Positions 17,101 through 27,500 are shown, counted from the stretch's first letter. The stretch: 64,000 nt of DNA from Symsagittifera roscoffensis (GCF_963678635.1 NC_087064.1:46423346-46487345), one strand, 5' to 3'. Translations and numbers: made by a program. The notes: generated from the sequence alone by a model not told the origin.

Positions 17101-20100
17101 CCGTATCCTGAACATTGCATTATTTAGATCTATCGTTACGTCGAAATTCCTGATGAAGTCTCTGCCCAAAATGAATTGGTCAGATTCATCTAGGTTTTCT
17201 ACCACGATGAAGCTCATCCACAGGTTACGTTCCCCCAAATTGAGGGCTATTATCGGCGTCCTGCCCAGCACCCGTAGGGCCCCTTTGTTTGCAGCTGACA
17301 GCCGTATTCTCGAGTCTATCAAGTCACCTTTGTCAAAGCCCATCTTTTCCCATGTTTCGATTGGTATGACGCTCAAGACTGCTCCCGTGTCAAGTAATCC
17401 ACGCAACTGAGTCTTTTTGCCATTTATGTCTAGCACGTGCCCTGTCACGTCTGCTTCCGTCCCGATGTGCATTGCATCTTCTTCAAGCATGGCACAGTGT
17501 CCGATCGATCTTACTTTCAACTCTTCTTTCCCTACATAGATTTGTCCAATTAGGTCTTCGTCGCATGTTATCATCGTCTTGGTATAGATGTTGATTCCAT
17601 CTATATTTAGCATCACCTCGTGTGGACCATAAGCTTCAGTGTACCTATTATCAACACGTACCGACTTGCTGCCCCCTCTCGTGAGTAGTGCTCTGAGCGC
17701 TCTAGAAGTCGTTTGTGGACTTATTCCACTCAAGTAGTCTGCATACACGTCAATGTGCATTATCGTCTGGTCGCTTGGCTCGCTCAAGTTTCTGGTTACT
17801 TCGTGGCCGCCCACTGTGATTATCGACATTATTCTTGCTCCGATTTTCGATATTCCAAAAGGTTTACCTGTCACCATTTTCACGGTGTTACAATTCCCGT
17901 TCTTTGTTGAGCCCGTTCTAGCCTCTGGTACTGAGTTCGATCCGGTTAATGCTTCGTTAAAATTCTGTCTTTCGATCTCCAACTTTAGTCGTTGCTCTAT
18001 TTCTTTCGCAGCCAGATCTTGTTTCACTTTGGCAATTGCTTCCGTCGCCGCTTTCTCATAATTTATCTCTAGAGAGCTCCCGGCCGCGGACTCTAACGCA
18101 CCGCTAACATGTGTTACAGCTTTCACTGTCTTCGTCGGCAATTCGGTGTTTGGTGCTCCTAAGTTCCTAGATTCAAACTCGTTTTGCCTGTTCCGCTGAT
18201 TCTCCACCGCCGCTAATGCCAACTTATGTTTGGGGTGATTCTGGTCCTTGACCGCTTCCCAGAACAAGGGACAATCCATTCTGAAGTGCCCCTCCTGGTT
18301 ACAGAAGAAGCATCTGGCGCCTATCTTGATGATTAAGCCATTATAGTACTCGTGTTCCTCCATCTGGCTCATATCCTCTTCATCCGGTGCATAACCTAGG
18401 CTCTTCATGCCTTGTTTGTACGTTGTGCAGTCAGCCACATGATGATCCGCTGACCCGCAGTTCGCGCATGATCTGCGCTCGTCCATATCATCTCTAGGTT
18501 TGTACCATGATGACCTCTGGGGTTGGCTTCCCCCTTGCGTGTTCCTGTTTTCAGAATATGAGTACTTCTTAGGTTTCATCAGCATGTATTCTCTTGATTT
18601 CTGTCTCATTTCTTCTGGGGTGGGTGCGCTGTCCTTCGACAATGTGTAGTATGTTGCTAACATTGTCCTTAAGTCATCACTTTTCACCCCATCGATGAAC
18701 TTCGAGGCAATGCTAAAGTTCCGTCTATTTGTCGACTCCTCTGGGTCACTCCTCCTTCTCAAGCTCTCGAGGTCATCTAGGAACCGATCTATTGACTCGT
18801 CGTCCCTCTGCCTTCTCTTTTCAAATCGCATCATCGCTTGGTGACCCTTCATGCCTGACCCGAATCGATTCAGCAATATCTCGAAGATCTTGTCCGCGGT
18901 GTCGCGTTCTTCTTCCTTCTTTGCGACCACGCATTTTAATGCCGTTCCTTCCAAGTTGCTCAGTATGGCTGTACATGCTTGTCTTTCGTCACTCAAGTTA
19001 TCTTGTTCTAGATGTAATCTCATCACTTCCACCCAAGTGTCAATGCATCCATCGGAGTCGTCCTTGAATTCTTTTGGCTTCTTGAATGTCTTTCTTGTTT
19101 TTCCCTCTCTCCTGTCGCTCGAGTCAGTGTTCCTCGTGGCGAAGGCCTCTAGAGTCCTGTTCATCATCTCCCAAGTGCTGGCCCATGTCATAGCATCCGG
19201 TCCTGTGTTGCTGTTAGCTGTTGCATCTCCCGGACCAGTCGTTGTATTCGACGTTCCATTCTTCATTATTGTTTTCGCAGCTGTTGGTGCTATGCTTATC
19301 GCATCCCTGGTTAAGGGCAACGGTGTCGATTGCCGTTTGTTCCTTTGTGGTTCTACAAAGTCAACTCTGGTGCCTTGCGTACGATCCGCTGCCGGTCTTT
19401 CTTGTGGAGTAGAACCTCTCAAGATTGCATCCAACTTCGCCTGTATTGCACACGAACTCTCGGCTTGACTCTTGCTCATTGTGTCCATTCTCCTTTCCAG
19501 GCTCCCTAATTGGCTGTTGACATCATCATATCGGTTCTTCAACTGTTGCATGTCTGTTTTGATGTTCTTTTCTCGTTCTTCATTGGTGGCTTCTACCTTA
19601 TTTGACATTTCCTTGAGTTTCTCCTCTGTTGCCTTAGCTAGGTTAAAATAACTGTCTAGATACTCGTGCTTGTTGTATCTTATCTCCTTTTTTATCACCT
19701 CTCTGTCTTCTTCACTGTTCTTAAGTCTTTTGTCGATCTGATTTAATTTCGCCAACAAGTCGCCCAGCTCAATGGTAGTCTCTTCATGGTCAGCCGTCGG
19801 TTTCTCTTCGGCCGTAGCCTCTGCTTTAGCTTGTTCCTCATTCTGGCCGGCTTCTGTCGCCTTCGTGCTCACTGTACCAAATGTTCGTGCTCTTTCTGTT
19901 TTTGGTTCTTCAGTCACGTTTTCTTTCGATTTGAGTCCGACCATCATTGCAAACTTGTCTGTGAAGGATGTCTTTTTCACTTGAGAGTCGTTTTTCACAG
20001 TCTCTCGGGTATTGCCTGTTGTGTCTTCCAATGCGTCTATTCGTGAAAACTCCACGGTTTTTGGACTTTGGTCTTCCACGTGGGGCATCGGTGTGGATTC

Positions 20101-20358
20101 CGTTGTCCTCTTCTCCACTTCATCTACGCTCTGGTCTGGTGTCTCTAGGTCGATTTCGATTGTGGGCTCCACCTGTTTTTCCCCCACATCTTCTCGTTTC
20201 TTGCTCTCGGTGCCACTCCTCGTACTGACCATGTTAACTGAAAAGTTCTTCTTTGTTATCTTTGGGCCTGTTGATGTCGTTCCGCGCAGCGATGAATTAT
20301 ATTTCGTGTTTGATCCACTTGACCTTTTTTCGAGCACCGGTACCCTACTCCGCCTCAT
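14179..20358 (-). CDS. Gag-Pol polyprotein of element A: Gag, protease, reverse transcriptase, RNase H (2059 aa)
   Basis: ATG at 20358-20356; a second in-frame Met, followed by VSTRSG, lies at about residue 43 and matches MVETRSQ in element C. Residues about 120-330 are rich in charged helix. A retrotransposon Gag capsid domain spans about 420-600. Two CCHC zinc knuckles follow near 630 (CANC...HVADC) and 681 (CFFCNQEGHFRMDC). The aspartic protease has LLDTGA near 988. Reverse transcriptase spans about 1330-1550, with FTTLDLGSAFWQ and the catalytic YVDD near 1476. RNase H has DTDAS (about 1625), the Glu in KAEMF, VDNRAL and the HQNADSLSK segment. The last 300 residues are a linker rich in Glu/Asp that contains two polypurine-like SGE motifs. 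Integrase is not in this frame. It builds the particle and copies RNA to DNA. No frameshift is needed between Gag and RT in A. Confidence 0.96.
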   Translation of the reverse strand: MRRSRVPVLEKRSSGSNTKYNSSLRGTTSTGPKITKKNFSVNMVSTRSGTESKKREDVGEKQVEPTIEIDLETPDQSVDEVEKRTTESTPMPHVEDQSPKTVEFSRIDALEDTTGNTRETVKNDSQVKKTSFTDKFAMMVGLKSKENVTEEPKTERARTFGTVSTKATEAGQNEEQAKAEATAEEKPTADHEETTIELGDLLAKLNQIDKRLKNSEEDREVIKKEIRYNKHEYLDSYFNLAKATEEKLKEMSNKVEATNEEREKNIKTDMQQLKNRYDDVNSQLGSLERRMDTMSKSQAESSCAIQAKLDAILRGSTPQERPAADRTQGTRVDFVEPQRNKRQSTPLPLTRDAISIAPTAAKTIMKNGTSNTTTGPGDATANSNTGPDAMTWASTWEMMNRTLEAFATRNTDSSDRREGKTRKTFKKPKEFKDDSDGCIDTWVEVMRLHLEQDNLSDERQACTAILSNLEGTALKCVVAKKEEERDTADKIFEILLNRFGSGMKGHQAMMRFEKRRQRDDESIDRFLDDLESLRRRSDPEESTNRRNFSIASKFIDGVKSDDLRTMLATYYTLSKDSAPTPEEMRQKSREYMLMKPKKYSYSENRNTQGGSQPQRSSWYKPRDDMDERRSCANCGSADHHVADCTTYKQGMKSLGYAPDEEDMSQMEEHEYYNGLIIKIGARCFFCNQEGHFRMDCPLFWEAVKDQNHPKHKLALAAVENQRNRQNEFESRNLGAPNTELPTKTVKAVTHVSGALESAAGSSLEINYEKAATEAIAKVKQDLAAKEIEQRLKLEIERQNFNEALTGSNSVPEARTGSTKNGNCNTVKMVTGKPFGISKIGARIMSIITVGGHEVTRNLSEPSDQTIMHIDVYADYLSGISPQTTSRALRALLTRGGSKSVRVDNRYTEAYGPHEVMLNIDGINIYTKTMITCDEDLIGQIYVGKEELKVRSIGHCAMLEEDAMHIGTEADVTGHVLDINGKKTQLRGLLDTGAVLSVIPIETWEKMGFDKGDLIDSRIRLSAANKGALRVLGRTPIIALNLGERNLWMSFIVVENLDESDQFILGRDFIRNFDVTIDLNNAMFRIRNPDRRYAIKPVNLIMANENKAPVFLSRRVRLKANEAAIVSLRMKNYNELSDNKQVCIVPNPNSQSAAVLGRSFSITKSGLCVSVLLNTLDIPITIQRGRKLGYALPVKTRYETIENSKQNEVVDCPNHRDKICILRRLQRIKDSSGLIKSLKSETDDGLSSCSNFPERPTPDEMQTDKPVLPEIEHLRGKLKDEQLEAIKDVLERNEEVFSRHKADIGCCNFVEHEIELEENAVPHREGARRMTPHKSDACRKEIEMLLEYDMIEPSKSPWACGVVMAKKKGDQLRFCCDFRYLNSVTVKDAYPIPRIDESLSKLGDAKFFTTLDLGSAFWQVPLRKQDRDKTGFACELGLFQWKRMPFGLCNATATFQRLMAHALIGVTKKYGNLVMCYVDDVVIATPTLEDHIERLDEVFACMKRSGLKCKPSKCEILKDSIKYLGRMVDKHGIRPDPDAVEAVLTWKSPKTEHQLMSFLGFANYYREFIKGYADKVYPMQQLMRHKGKKFTWNNAAEESFQRIKKELCEAPVLGMPTERGMYVLDTDASVVAISGILHQEQEWNGKTVLRPIAYGSKVLSDTEMKYGAPKAEMFAVVTFVEKYRAYLGSEPFKLRVDNRALSWLKTYSMDQSYIGRWIVRLDGYNMIIEHRTQDKHQNADSLSKKTEFYERQEQREADRPEIKDGFSFMNKETYDSLPLTRWLDKSGKPIEDHPELPKEPLEKTILKKSRGIPIGIMLKSKIVRETLKANGYDLIQVEEGTVRIDEDLMRLLEKLSDDKPVIQGKGQEAPELTILRREETVNNTDVSKGSITDSKKVVRSLVEKIPEKILEQTKVRDKKVTFREEVEHLGLDQESGEWSRFMEEDETGEGKLSGEREEWDEDSDESREDQDSLCMILAEEKIRQHDRELQTDPSSGTYNLEIQEVRGGEELEKIAVSRKPLRELSCNSNVRTNLVPEDDMKIVKRMIYVKLSDDIHNPVR
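14497..14506 (-). promoter_or_regulatory. Internal polypurine-tract-like motif in Pol linker (copy 1 in A)
   Basis: Core GTCCGGGGAG on the minus strand, read in frame as LSGE. It is homologous in position to the cluster at 36497-36692 of B and 54995-55070 of C. Confidence 0.5.
14551..14560 (-). promoter_or_regulatory. Internal polypurine-tract-like motif in Pol linker (copy 2 in A)
   Basis: Same ten-base core, 54 bases upstream of copy 1 in element sense, read as SGEW. Confidence 0.5.
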
Positions 20359-20607
20359 TATTTCTATTTACAACTGCTTTTATTTACAATTTTATTATAT
20401 ACACGATTCTATTCTAAGAATAAAAAAAATAATAAAACAAAAAAAAATTTTGTGGTAACAAATTTTGTACAACGTGTTAAAAACCTTGTTGTAGCTCTCT
20501 TTCTAAAACCTTTGAAAAATTTCCCTTAATGTGGTCTCAACCGTACCTATTTCGATTTGTCTTATTTTGTCTTAAGACACACTTGTTGTAATTTTACTTC
20601 AATTTTT

Positions 20608-21450
20608 ATACCGTCCCAAGACTATTCGACACTATCACAGTACTCTCCGCTAGTGTCCTAAGACCCTTGTACCAAGGCCACTGTTCCAAGACTACTGTCC
20701 CAAGACTAGTGTCCCAAGACTACTGTCCCAAGACTAGTGTCCCAAGGCTAGTGTCCCAAGACTACTGTCCCAAGACTACTGTCCCAAGACTAGTGTCCCA
20801 AGGTTAGTGTCCCAAGACCAGTGTCCCAAGGCTAGTGTCCCAAGACTACTGTCCCAAGACTAGTGTCCCAAGGCTAGTGTCCCAAGACTACTGTCCCAAG
20901 ACTAGTGTCCCAAGGGTAGTGTCCCAAGACCAGTGTCCCAAGGCTGGTGTCCCAAGACTACTGTCCCAAGGCTAGTGTCCCAAGACTACTGTCCCAAGAC
21001 CAGTGTCCCAAGACCAGTGTCCCAAGGCTAGTGTCCCAAGACTAGTGTCCCAAGACCCTTGTCCCAAGACCACTGTCCCAAGACCACTGTCCCAAGACCC
21101 TGTCCCAAGACCACTGTCCCAAGACCCTGTCCCAAGACCACTGTCCCAAGACCCCTGTCCCAAGACCCTGTCCCAAGACCACTGTCCCAAGACCCTGTCC
21201 CAAGACCACTGTCCCAAGACCCTGTCCCAAGACCCTGTCCCAAGACCCTTGTCCCAAGACCACTGTCCCAAGACCCTGTCCCAAGACCACTGTCCCAAGA
21301 CCCTGTCCCAAGACCACTGTCCCAAGACCCTTGTCCCAAGACCACTGTCCCAAGACCCTGTCCCAAGACCACTGTCCCAAGACCCTGTCCCAAGAACACT
21401 GTCCCAAGACTGCTCTGTCCCAAGACTTCTTCGGTACTGTCCCAAGACTC
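20608..21450. repeat. 14-bp minisatellite GTCCCAAGAC(C/T)A(C/G)T in leader of A
   Basis: About 60 tandem units of 13-15 bp over 840 bp. The constant core is GTCCCAAGAC (some units GTCCCAAGGC); the last four bases vary between ACT/AGT types. The left half is dominated by TACT/TAGT variants and the right half by CACT and CCT/CCTT variants, which shows local expansion. Single deletions in units change the reading frame repeatedly, so the long ORFs across it on both strands are not evidence of translation. Confidence 0.95.
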
Positions 21451-22269
21451 GTCACGGAGTGTCTTCCTCGTTGTAGGGTCTTCTTGAATCACCGTACCTT
21501 GTACCACCACTCAAGCTCTAGTAAAATTTTCCCAAAAACCCTCTCTTAAAAGCCAAATGCTGACCCCCCTCTTCTTTTTGGTTGTTTCTATTTCAATGTT
21601 GGTGCGCAGGTATCTTGTGATCACCTGTTCGTATAAAACCAAACACAAATCCTCACTAAAATGCAACAAAAATCTAAGTAAGAAAAATAATAAAAACAGA
21701 AAAATGAGTCCACCTGAAATTCAAAGGTGACCAATGTCTACCTTTCGTCTAAAAAATATGTCTGGTACCTAATTGCCACGCGTTTTCCTTCCCCCCTGCT
21801 AGCGATCTTATGGGGTATTACAAAAACTGTCTATGTCCCTTCCCCCCTACCAATCCGACCAGGGTACCTTCCTTAACTCGAGTTCAAATTTCGATCTCCA
21901 CCTAATATTACCAACGCGTGTTAGTTTCTAATGTAACTAAGTCAACGATGTCGACTAATTAGTTACTCTAATTTCCCCCTTTTTACAATTTACAACCGCC
22001 AACCTCTAACTTAACCAGCCCCCCTTCTAACCTCCCCCCTTTTTAGCCCCCCTTCTTCAGCCTAAAATTACCTTAAGCGCCGGGTGCTAAACCTCTCAAG
22101 AGAAAACCGTAGACCTGTTTCCAGGCCTGCTCAAGTAAAAACGTTCCTCAAAACCGGGGGATGTCGCTTATCCTATTTTACGCTTATCTCCTATAATGTA
22201 ATCTGGATTTTAACGATACCCGTTCTGCCCAACTTGAGAACTCGAGAATTGCCAAATCCTTCTTGGCTG

Positions 22270-22464
22270 CTTTCCCACTCGACTGGTCACCTGTTCCAGT
22301 CCAGTCTCCTATTGGTTCAGCTCAAGTGTCCCTGAACCACTTTCCCACTCGGCTGGTCACCTCTTCCAGTCAAGTCTCCTATTGGTTCAGCTCAAGTGTC
22401 CCTGAACCACTTTCCCACTCGGCTGGTCACCTCTTCCAGTGAAGTCTCCTATTGGTCCAGCTAA
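22270..22464. repeat. 70-bp tandem repeat, 2.8 copies, in leader of A
   Basis: Units begin at 22270, 22340 and 22410 with CTTTCCCACTCG(A/G)CTGGTCACC; the third stops after about 55 bases. The copies differ at a few positions. No function is evident. Confidence 0.93.
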
Positions 22465-22636
22465 GTTCCAAACTATCTGAAAACCCTTGACAACGCCCCA
22501 CACTCGGGCACTTTATTACGGTTACTGGGTTAAATTGCTAGGTTGATCGAAACGATCGAACTTATAAAACAGTATGGGTATACTATTTAATTAATATAAA
22601 GGTTTGATCCAACTGATCTGGTGTCAAAGTCACTGT

Positions 22637-22726
22637 CTTTTTTCGTTTTATGGTTTTTGTTCCTTTTTCTATTCCTTTTTTGGTTTTTTTTTGTTTTGCT
22701 TTTTGTCTTTTTGCTCGTGTTTTTGT
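22637..22726 (-). promoter_or_regulatory. A-rich tract in leader of A (T-rich on the plus strand)
   Basis: A homopurine-like A-rich stretch in element sense, about 220-310 nt downstream of the primer-binding site. Elements B (43147-43290) and C (46016-46136) have A-rich tracts at the same distance, and the B and C tracts align (GACCAAAAACA, ATAACCAAGAAAAAG). Confidence 0.6.
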
Positions 22727-22933
22727 CCCCCTAGTTGCCCCCCTTTACTCGGTTAGCTAAGCCTCGTTCGGAGAGCGTACCAGGAAATTTTCTCGAGTTT
22801 TCTTAAAAAGCTATCACGGTACAGCCGGAAGGTTTGCACGTTCCTGTCGAACCGTACCGCCGGTACTCTAGAATGGGCATTCAGCCCGAAGCTGTCTCAA
22901 GTGGGTTCGACTCCGTAGTCTTGATGTCGTAAA

Positions 22934-22948
22934 CACCCAGGAGCGCCA
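22934..22948 (-). promoter_or_regulatory. Primer-binding site of element A
   Basis: Minus-strand TGGCGCTCCTGGGTG begins with the TGG expected opposite a tRNA CCA end and is identical in elements A, B and C. It starts 11 nt inside the 5' LTR edge, farther than usual. The primer tRNA would end CACCCAGGAGCGCCA; I cannot name it with confidence. Confidence 0.8.
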
Positions 22949-22959
22949 TAAAAACACTA

Positions 22960-23877
22960 TGTAACATTCGTCTACTGCAGTCACACATGAGGCTTAAGAA
23001 AAATAGGCCCTATAACCACTGGCTCAAGGGTCAGGGACACTATCTCTTGTGTTTTTGTACCTCAAGAACGGTCGGAGCCAGTTCGGTTCGTTTGTGACAT
23101 GAGACTACGACCCGTTACAGCTTAAAGGCTACTACTAAAATATCCCCCCACTCTAGAATTAGAAACGTCCCCATACTTAGGTCTCTAGATACCCAAAATA
23201 CATGAACGCCGTTAAAAACCGGGTTGGAACAATCCGTTAAGTTGCTTTTTTATTAGACAGTGGAACTTTGATCCATTTCAGATGGATCAACCTAAAACTC
23301 ACCTTACCTCAACATAACAATTATAAAACACACTCTAGGAATTTAAATTTGTACTCACATAGTAGCACGCTCAAGAAGTGGGAAATAATCCAGTCGGTAG
23401 TTAACTCAAGAATTAAATAACGTAACTAAATGAGTCTATTGTTTTATAGTTTTAACAATGAGAACGAGTTTATACTCTAGACAATAGTTTTCTTGTGAAC
23501 CATTAGGACACTCGAGTTGTCCACCTTTCCACCGAAGGTTCACTCTAGTCCAGTTCCGAATAATACTCCAGTCGCTATAATCCAATTCGTGGGAATGCTC
23601 TCGTCTCTGTCACAGATGGGACAGCTCTACTCTCGATTATGATAGTGATGGAAATTGCGAATAGCAATTTCCTACTGCTTTTTCTTACAACTTTCCCGCG
23701 TGTGTGACTCAATCGTTCTGAAATTGTTCTGATTTCTTTTTTCTGATTTTCAGTTATCGCGAGAAAATCGTGCATGACAGGTTCCATTCGAAATTTTGAA
23801 AAATTAAATTTCACTCCAAAATCAAGTGTTTTTTGCTTCTCTCAAGGTCAAACTTCCAAATATGACCGACTGGCACA
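22960..23877 (-). repeat. 5' LTR of element A
   Basis: 918 bp, the other copy of 803-1720. It contains the promoter and the start of the RNA. The hairpin is at 23268-23290. I find no obvious sense-strand TATA box; an AT-rich TTTTATAATT lies about 20-30 nt upstream of the hairpin. Confidence 0.97.
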
Positions 23878-23885
23878 ATGGCACA
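23878..23885 (-). repeat. Last 8 bases of element B 3' LTR after the element A insertion
   Basis: ATGGCACA completes the LTR edge seen intact at 44426-44433. Its ATG repeats the three bases 800-802 before element A, the target-site duplication. Confidence 0.85.
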
Positions 23886-23900
23886 TACTCCCCGGACAAA
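23886..23900 (-). promoter_or_regulatory. Polypurine tract of element B
   Basis: Minus-strand TTTGTCCGGGGAGTA directly before the LTR edge TGTGCC. Core at 23888-23897, identical to that of A. Confidence 0.8.
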
Positions 23901-24599
23901 TCCCCATCAATGTCCCTACAAATCGCATAAGAAAATGAAATGTATCTACTCCACCTCAACTCACTACGTGTTCACAAATGGCATCGTACTACATCTCACT
24001 GCCTTTCAACATTTTCACAAAATTTGCACCATGAGGAGTGTCCTAGAAAAATTTTCTTCTCTGACTACTTAAGTCATCTTGCCATAAAACTTCTTTTCGC
24101 TCTTTGTGATTAAAAAGTTGGGACGTGGCACGGCCACAGACCCGTTAAATTTAACTTAACGTCACTCACCAAGTATAATCAGTTATTTACGCAGTCCTTT
24201 CAATATTAAAACTAAGAAACTCTGTGGCTAGGAAAGTTTTTGAGTTACTCACCCTTCTCGAGCGAGTTTACCCGAACTTACCATGTCACCACACAGTGAA
24301 ATTGTGTCTTACACAGGTTAAAAACTTCAGTCGTGTTTAAATAGGTAAATATACTCACCTATGTTCTATATATATATACATAAGTAGTATAACTAAAATT
24401 CACTTTCAACGATTTTAACAATTGTAACAATTTTCAAAGTTCGGTTTGACCAAACTAAATCAAAACAAAAAGTTTAACAAGTTCAATAATCAAACTTGGT
24501 TGATTGGTTTAAGTTTTAACACACAAAGACAATCAAGTTTTTTCTCCTTCTCTTCTTTCCATGCTCACGTCTTCACTTGTCCTCTTCGTTCCATCATCT
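23901..24599 (-). other. Non-coding 3' region of element B
   Basis: About 700 bp, AT-rich, with a TATATATATA run near 24370. It lies between the ORF5 pseudogene stop and the polypurine tract. I see no gene or RNA. Confidence 0.6.
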
Positions 24600-27500
24600 T
24601 CATTCCATTGCTTCTCCATCCTGATCTTCAGCTTCGCTGTCTTCTAGGACTTTCTCCAGCATGTCCATGGAGTTGCGGGCCGTGCCACAACTCTCCTGTT
24701 CCAACAGCCTCGGTTTGCAAAAAGGTAGCAGGTCCACATTCACCTTTTGCTCCCGGTTCCTGCAAAAGCTGTTGGGAAGACACAGGCTCACATTTTTTTC
24801 TAGGTCAGCTCTTAGGACCTCTTTCTTCTCATCTTCAGTTACACAAGGCGCTCCAGCTACTCGCTTCACCGCCGTGGTGACCGCGTTTCTGTGCGTTAGG
24901 AATGCTCTCTTATAGGCTCCCGGTCCTATATCTAGCTGGAAAGGTTGATAGGCTTCCGTGTTCCTTGACATGTGACGCTTCGCGCGTTCATACATCCATG
25001 ACGTCATCACTGCACGGAACCAAGGCATCAACCTTTGCCTTGACCATATTCTTTCAATGGCTTTGGGTATTCTCAGAACCTTGCAGGTGGTTCTGAAAAG
25101 ATCCAATTCACGGCTCATCTTCACGTTGCTCAGCTGATCAGGAGTCGGCACGGCCGTCTCCTGTTCACTTGTGTCCGCGTTAGCCTCCAACCATCTCACT
25201 GCCAGCATAGCACTAACCACCACGATTGACACCTGTTGATTCTGATCGGGCAACTCCGTAGAGTACAACTCCTCCACGTCCCATACTAGCATCAGATTCC
25301 CTCGTTTTGGGTACCACAACGTCTGCGCCAAGCAGTGGCAAGGATACTCCCCATGGGTTCTCACTATGTTCCTTCGGGTCCGATACCCTGAGGCTCCCAG
25401 CAACGGTTCCACCTCCATCAGAATTCTGTGTAAATCGTCTTTCTCTTCTATGGTGGGGAATTCAGTGGGTAACGCTCCACTCACTTTCTGCTTCTGGAAC
25501 TCACTCACATTACCTTCGTTCAATCTCAGGAACTCTTCACCAACTAAGTCTTGCAACTTGCCTTCAGATCTCTTCGGGACTGCCCGAAAGATCTTCGCCA
25601 ACAAATCATATGACCTCTCCGACACTCTGGCCAACCTCACGCACTTTGGCACAGAGAAAAGTTGGTCAATCAACACCTGCTGCGTCCTCGCATCCATCAC
25701 CACCATGTGTGTAGGATACCTACTATTGCAATATGGTGCAGAGCTTGAACCCACCAGATAATTTGAACCAGTAGGTTTATGATAGGCTTCACTATCCTTC
25801 AGATTCATTTCGTTCTCCAGAGCTTCTCGCCAGCCTCCGATCTTCTGCTCTGTCTGCAAAGCTCCAGGGAATACTTCCACGCTGAGGGACGTCACTAGCT
25901 CATGGGCACGCTCCAGGCGCTCAAGCGATTCTATAGAACTCGTCATGCTACAAAATCCCAAGGCTGTGGTCAAGTTTACATCCGTCACCCCATGACAGTC
26001 CGCGACCAACTCCATGCCACTCTTATCCGACATGCTCAATCTTCCGTACAACCGTGCGAGTTGTCGATGCTGCTCGCTCAGCGTGATCAGGCAGTGTCCC
26101 AAGTTGCAAACATGTCCTTCCGTCCCACTATGTTGAGCCAAGCATGTGCCATGCTTCAACCAATTACTCGATGGACTTTCCTCGGATAGCTCCGTGGACG
26201 GGTTGCTCTTCCGCTTCGTCATCCTCATGGCCAGCAGATGGTGTATCATAGCCAGATCATGTAGACTCGCGTCATCATCCAGGTCTAATGTGATATCCGC
26301 CGTCATGTCCCAGATTAAGCCGGCGTTAGGATGGGGACACCAAGAAGGCTTCATGAGTTCCCACATCGTTACTAGACTGGTTTTCAAGGGACCGTCCCAA
26401 GAACCACAATCAAAACTCACTTGCCCCTTTAGCTCGGGAACCGAGGGTTCGACCACTCGTTCTTCTAAGATAATTCCAAGCTTGGGTTGTTCCACCATCA
26501 GCATTCCAGTTTCTTTAATCCGTTCAACCCAGAAATTGAGTACTATGACTTGCTCATAGTCGAAGTACGCTTCCCTGGCTTCTTCATTCACGAAGGGATT
26601 ATGCGCCATCCCCGGTATGCCAGACACATATTGGAACGACTTCAGTTTCCCTAGTGTTGCAAAGTCTTTTTGTCCCCTGACTGCTTCAATCAACTCCCGG
26701 TTCACTTTCAATTCTTTGTTGGAATATCTTCTCACTTCTTCCAACTTGCGATAGCTCTCCATGTCATTCGACTCCCTTTTTGGTACAGTCAACGGCATAT
26801 CCTGATACAGTTCCAGGAGTGCCCTAAGGAAGTTTCTTTGCAATCAACTCCCTTTTGCCGAATGATCTTTATGCATTCTCCCAAAACAGGAGTGGGGATA
26901 CCCACCACGAACCTGACAAAGCAAAGGGCATCCTTACGCTTAGTCCATGCTATCGCAGAATCGTCTTTTGAAATCAACGCTCGCAGAGCTTCCATCAATT
27001 CCAGCTCCTGTTCCCGTGATTTTGAATCATTATTGGCTTCATATTCCGCCTTCTTGATGCCCATCAAGCACCAAGCCAACCGTACTTGCAGATCAGTTCT
27101 CGTGCACGGATGAGACCGGTACACTGCCACCGTCGCAGGTGCATGCATCGTCTCGTCGAAGTATCTCTGGAGGGCCGCCCTCCAAGAAATTTCTAATAGT
27201 TTTTCCAATCCGATTTCGTTCGCTTCCGAGGACATTACCGTGCCGTATTCTTTCCGATTTAAGTTAGAATTCTCCGTAAGCCCTTTCAGATATTCCTGCA
27301 TGGCTCGCTTCTCGCTCCAAGCCATCAGGTGCCTTCTCGCGGAGTTCCTCGCTTTCAACATCTCCACGTAACCCCCTGCTGGATCTCCCATGTGGACCGA
27401 TTCCGGCACAGTGACTCGATTGTACTCGACCACGTCGAGTTGTCCTTCCAGTTTCAACTTGGCCATGTTGGTTCGCGAGGGCCTGTAATCTTCAAGTCCT

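Larger units (their letters stand above)
20359..22933 (-). other. Leader of element A between primer-binding site and gag
   Basis: 2.6 kb with no credible gene. It contains, in element sense: an A-rich tract (22637-22726), three copies of a 70-bp unit (22270-22464), a pyrimidine-rich middle, a 14-bp minisatellite (20608-21450) and an AT-rich stretch just before the gag start. Open frames on both strands within the minisatellite come from the repeat itself. Leaders of LTR elements carry packaging and translation signals; which part does this here is not visible. Confidence 0.8.
803..23877 (-). mobile_element. Element A: young 23-kb Ty3/gypsy-like LTR retrotransposon with five large ORFs
   Basis: A is bounded by two 918-bp direct repeats (803-1720 and 22960-23877), each starting TG and ending CA. 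By eye they differ at two positions (900 versus 23057, and one base in the stretch near 1282/23439), so the insertion is recent. Reading right to left: 5' LTR, primer-binding site 22934-22948, leader, Gag-Pol ORF, integrase ORF, macro-like ORF, SGNH ORF, ORF5, polypurine tract 1721-1732, 3' LTR. All five ORFs are open over their full length. It sits in the LTR of element B with a target duplication of 3 bp (ATG), or 4 bp (AATG) if the last LTR base is counted as target. Ty3/gypsy elements usually make 4-5 bp duplications. Confidence 0.96.

Noticed and set aside
20608-21450. CRISPR-like repeat array
   Set aside because: Units are 13-15 bp in direct tandem without unique spacers, inside a eukaryotic retrotransposon; it is a minisatellite.
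20972-21510. Long open frames of about 140-160 codons on both strands in the minisatellite
   Set aside because: They are simply the repeat translated in several frames; frame changes between units and lack of any domain argue against a gene.
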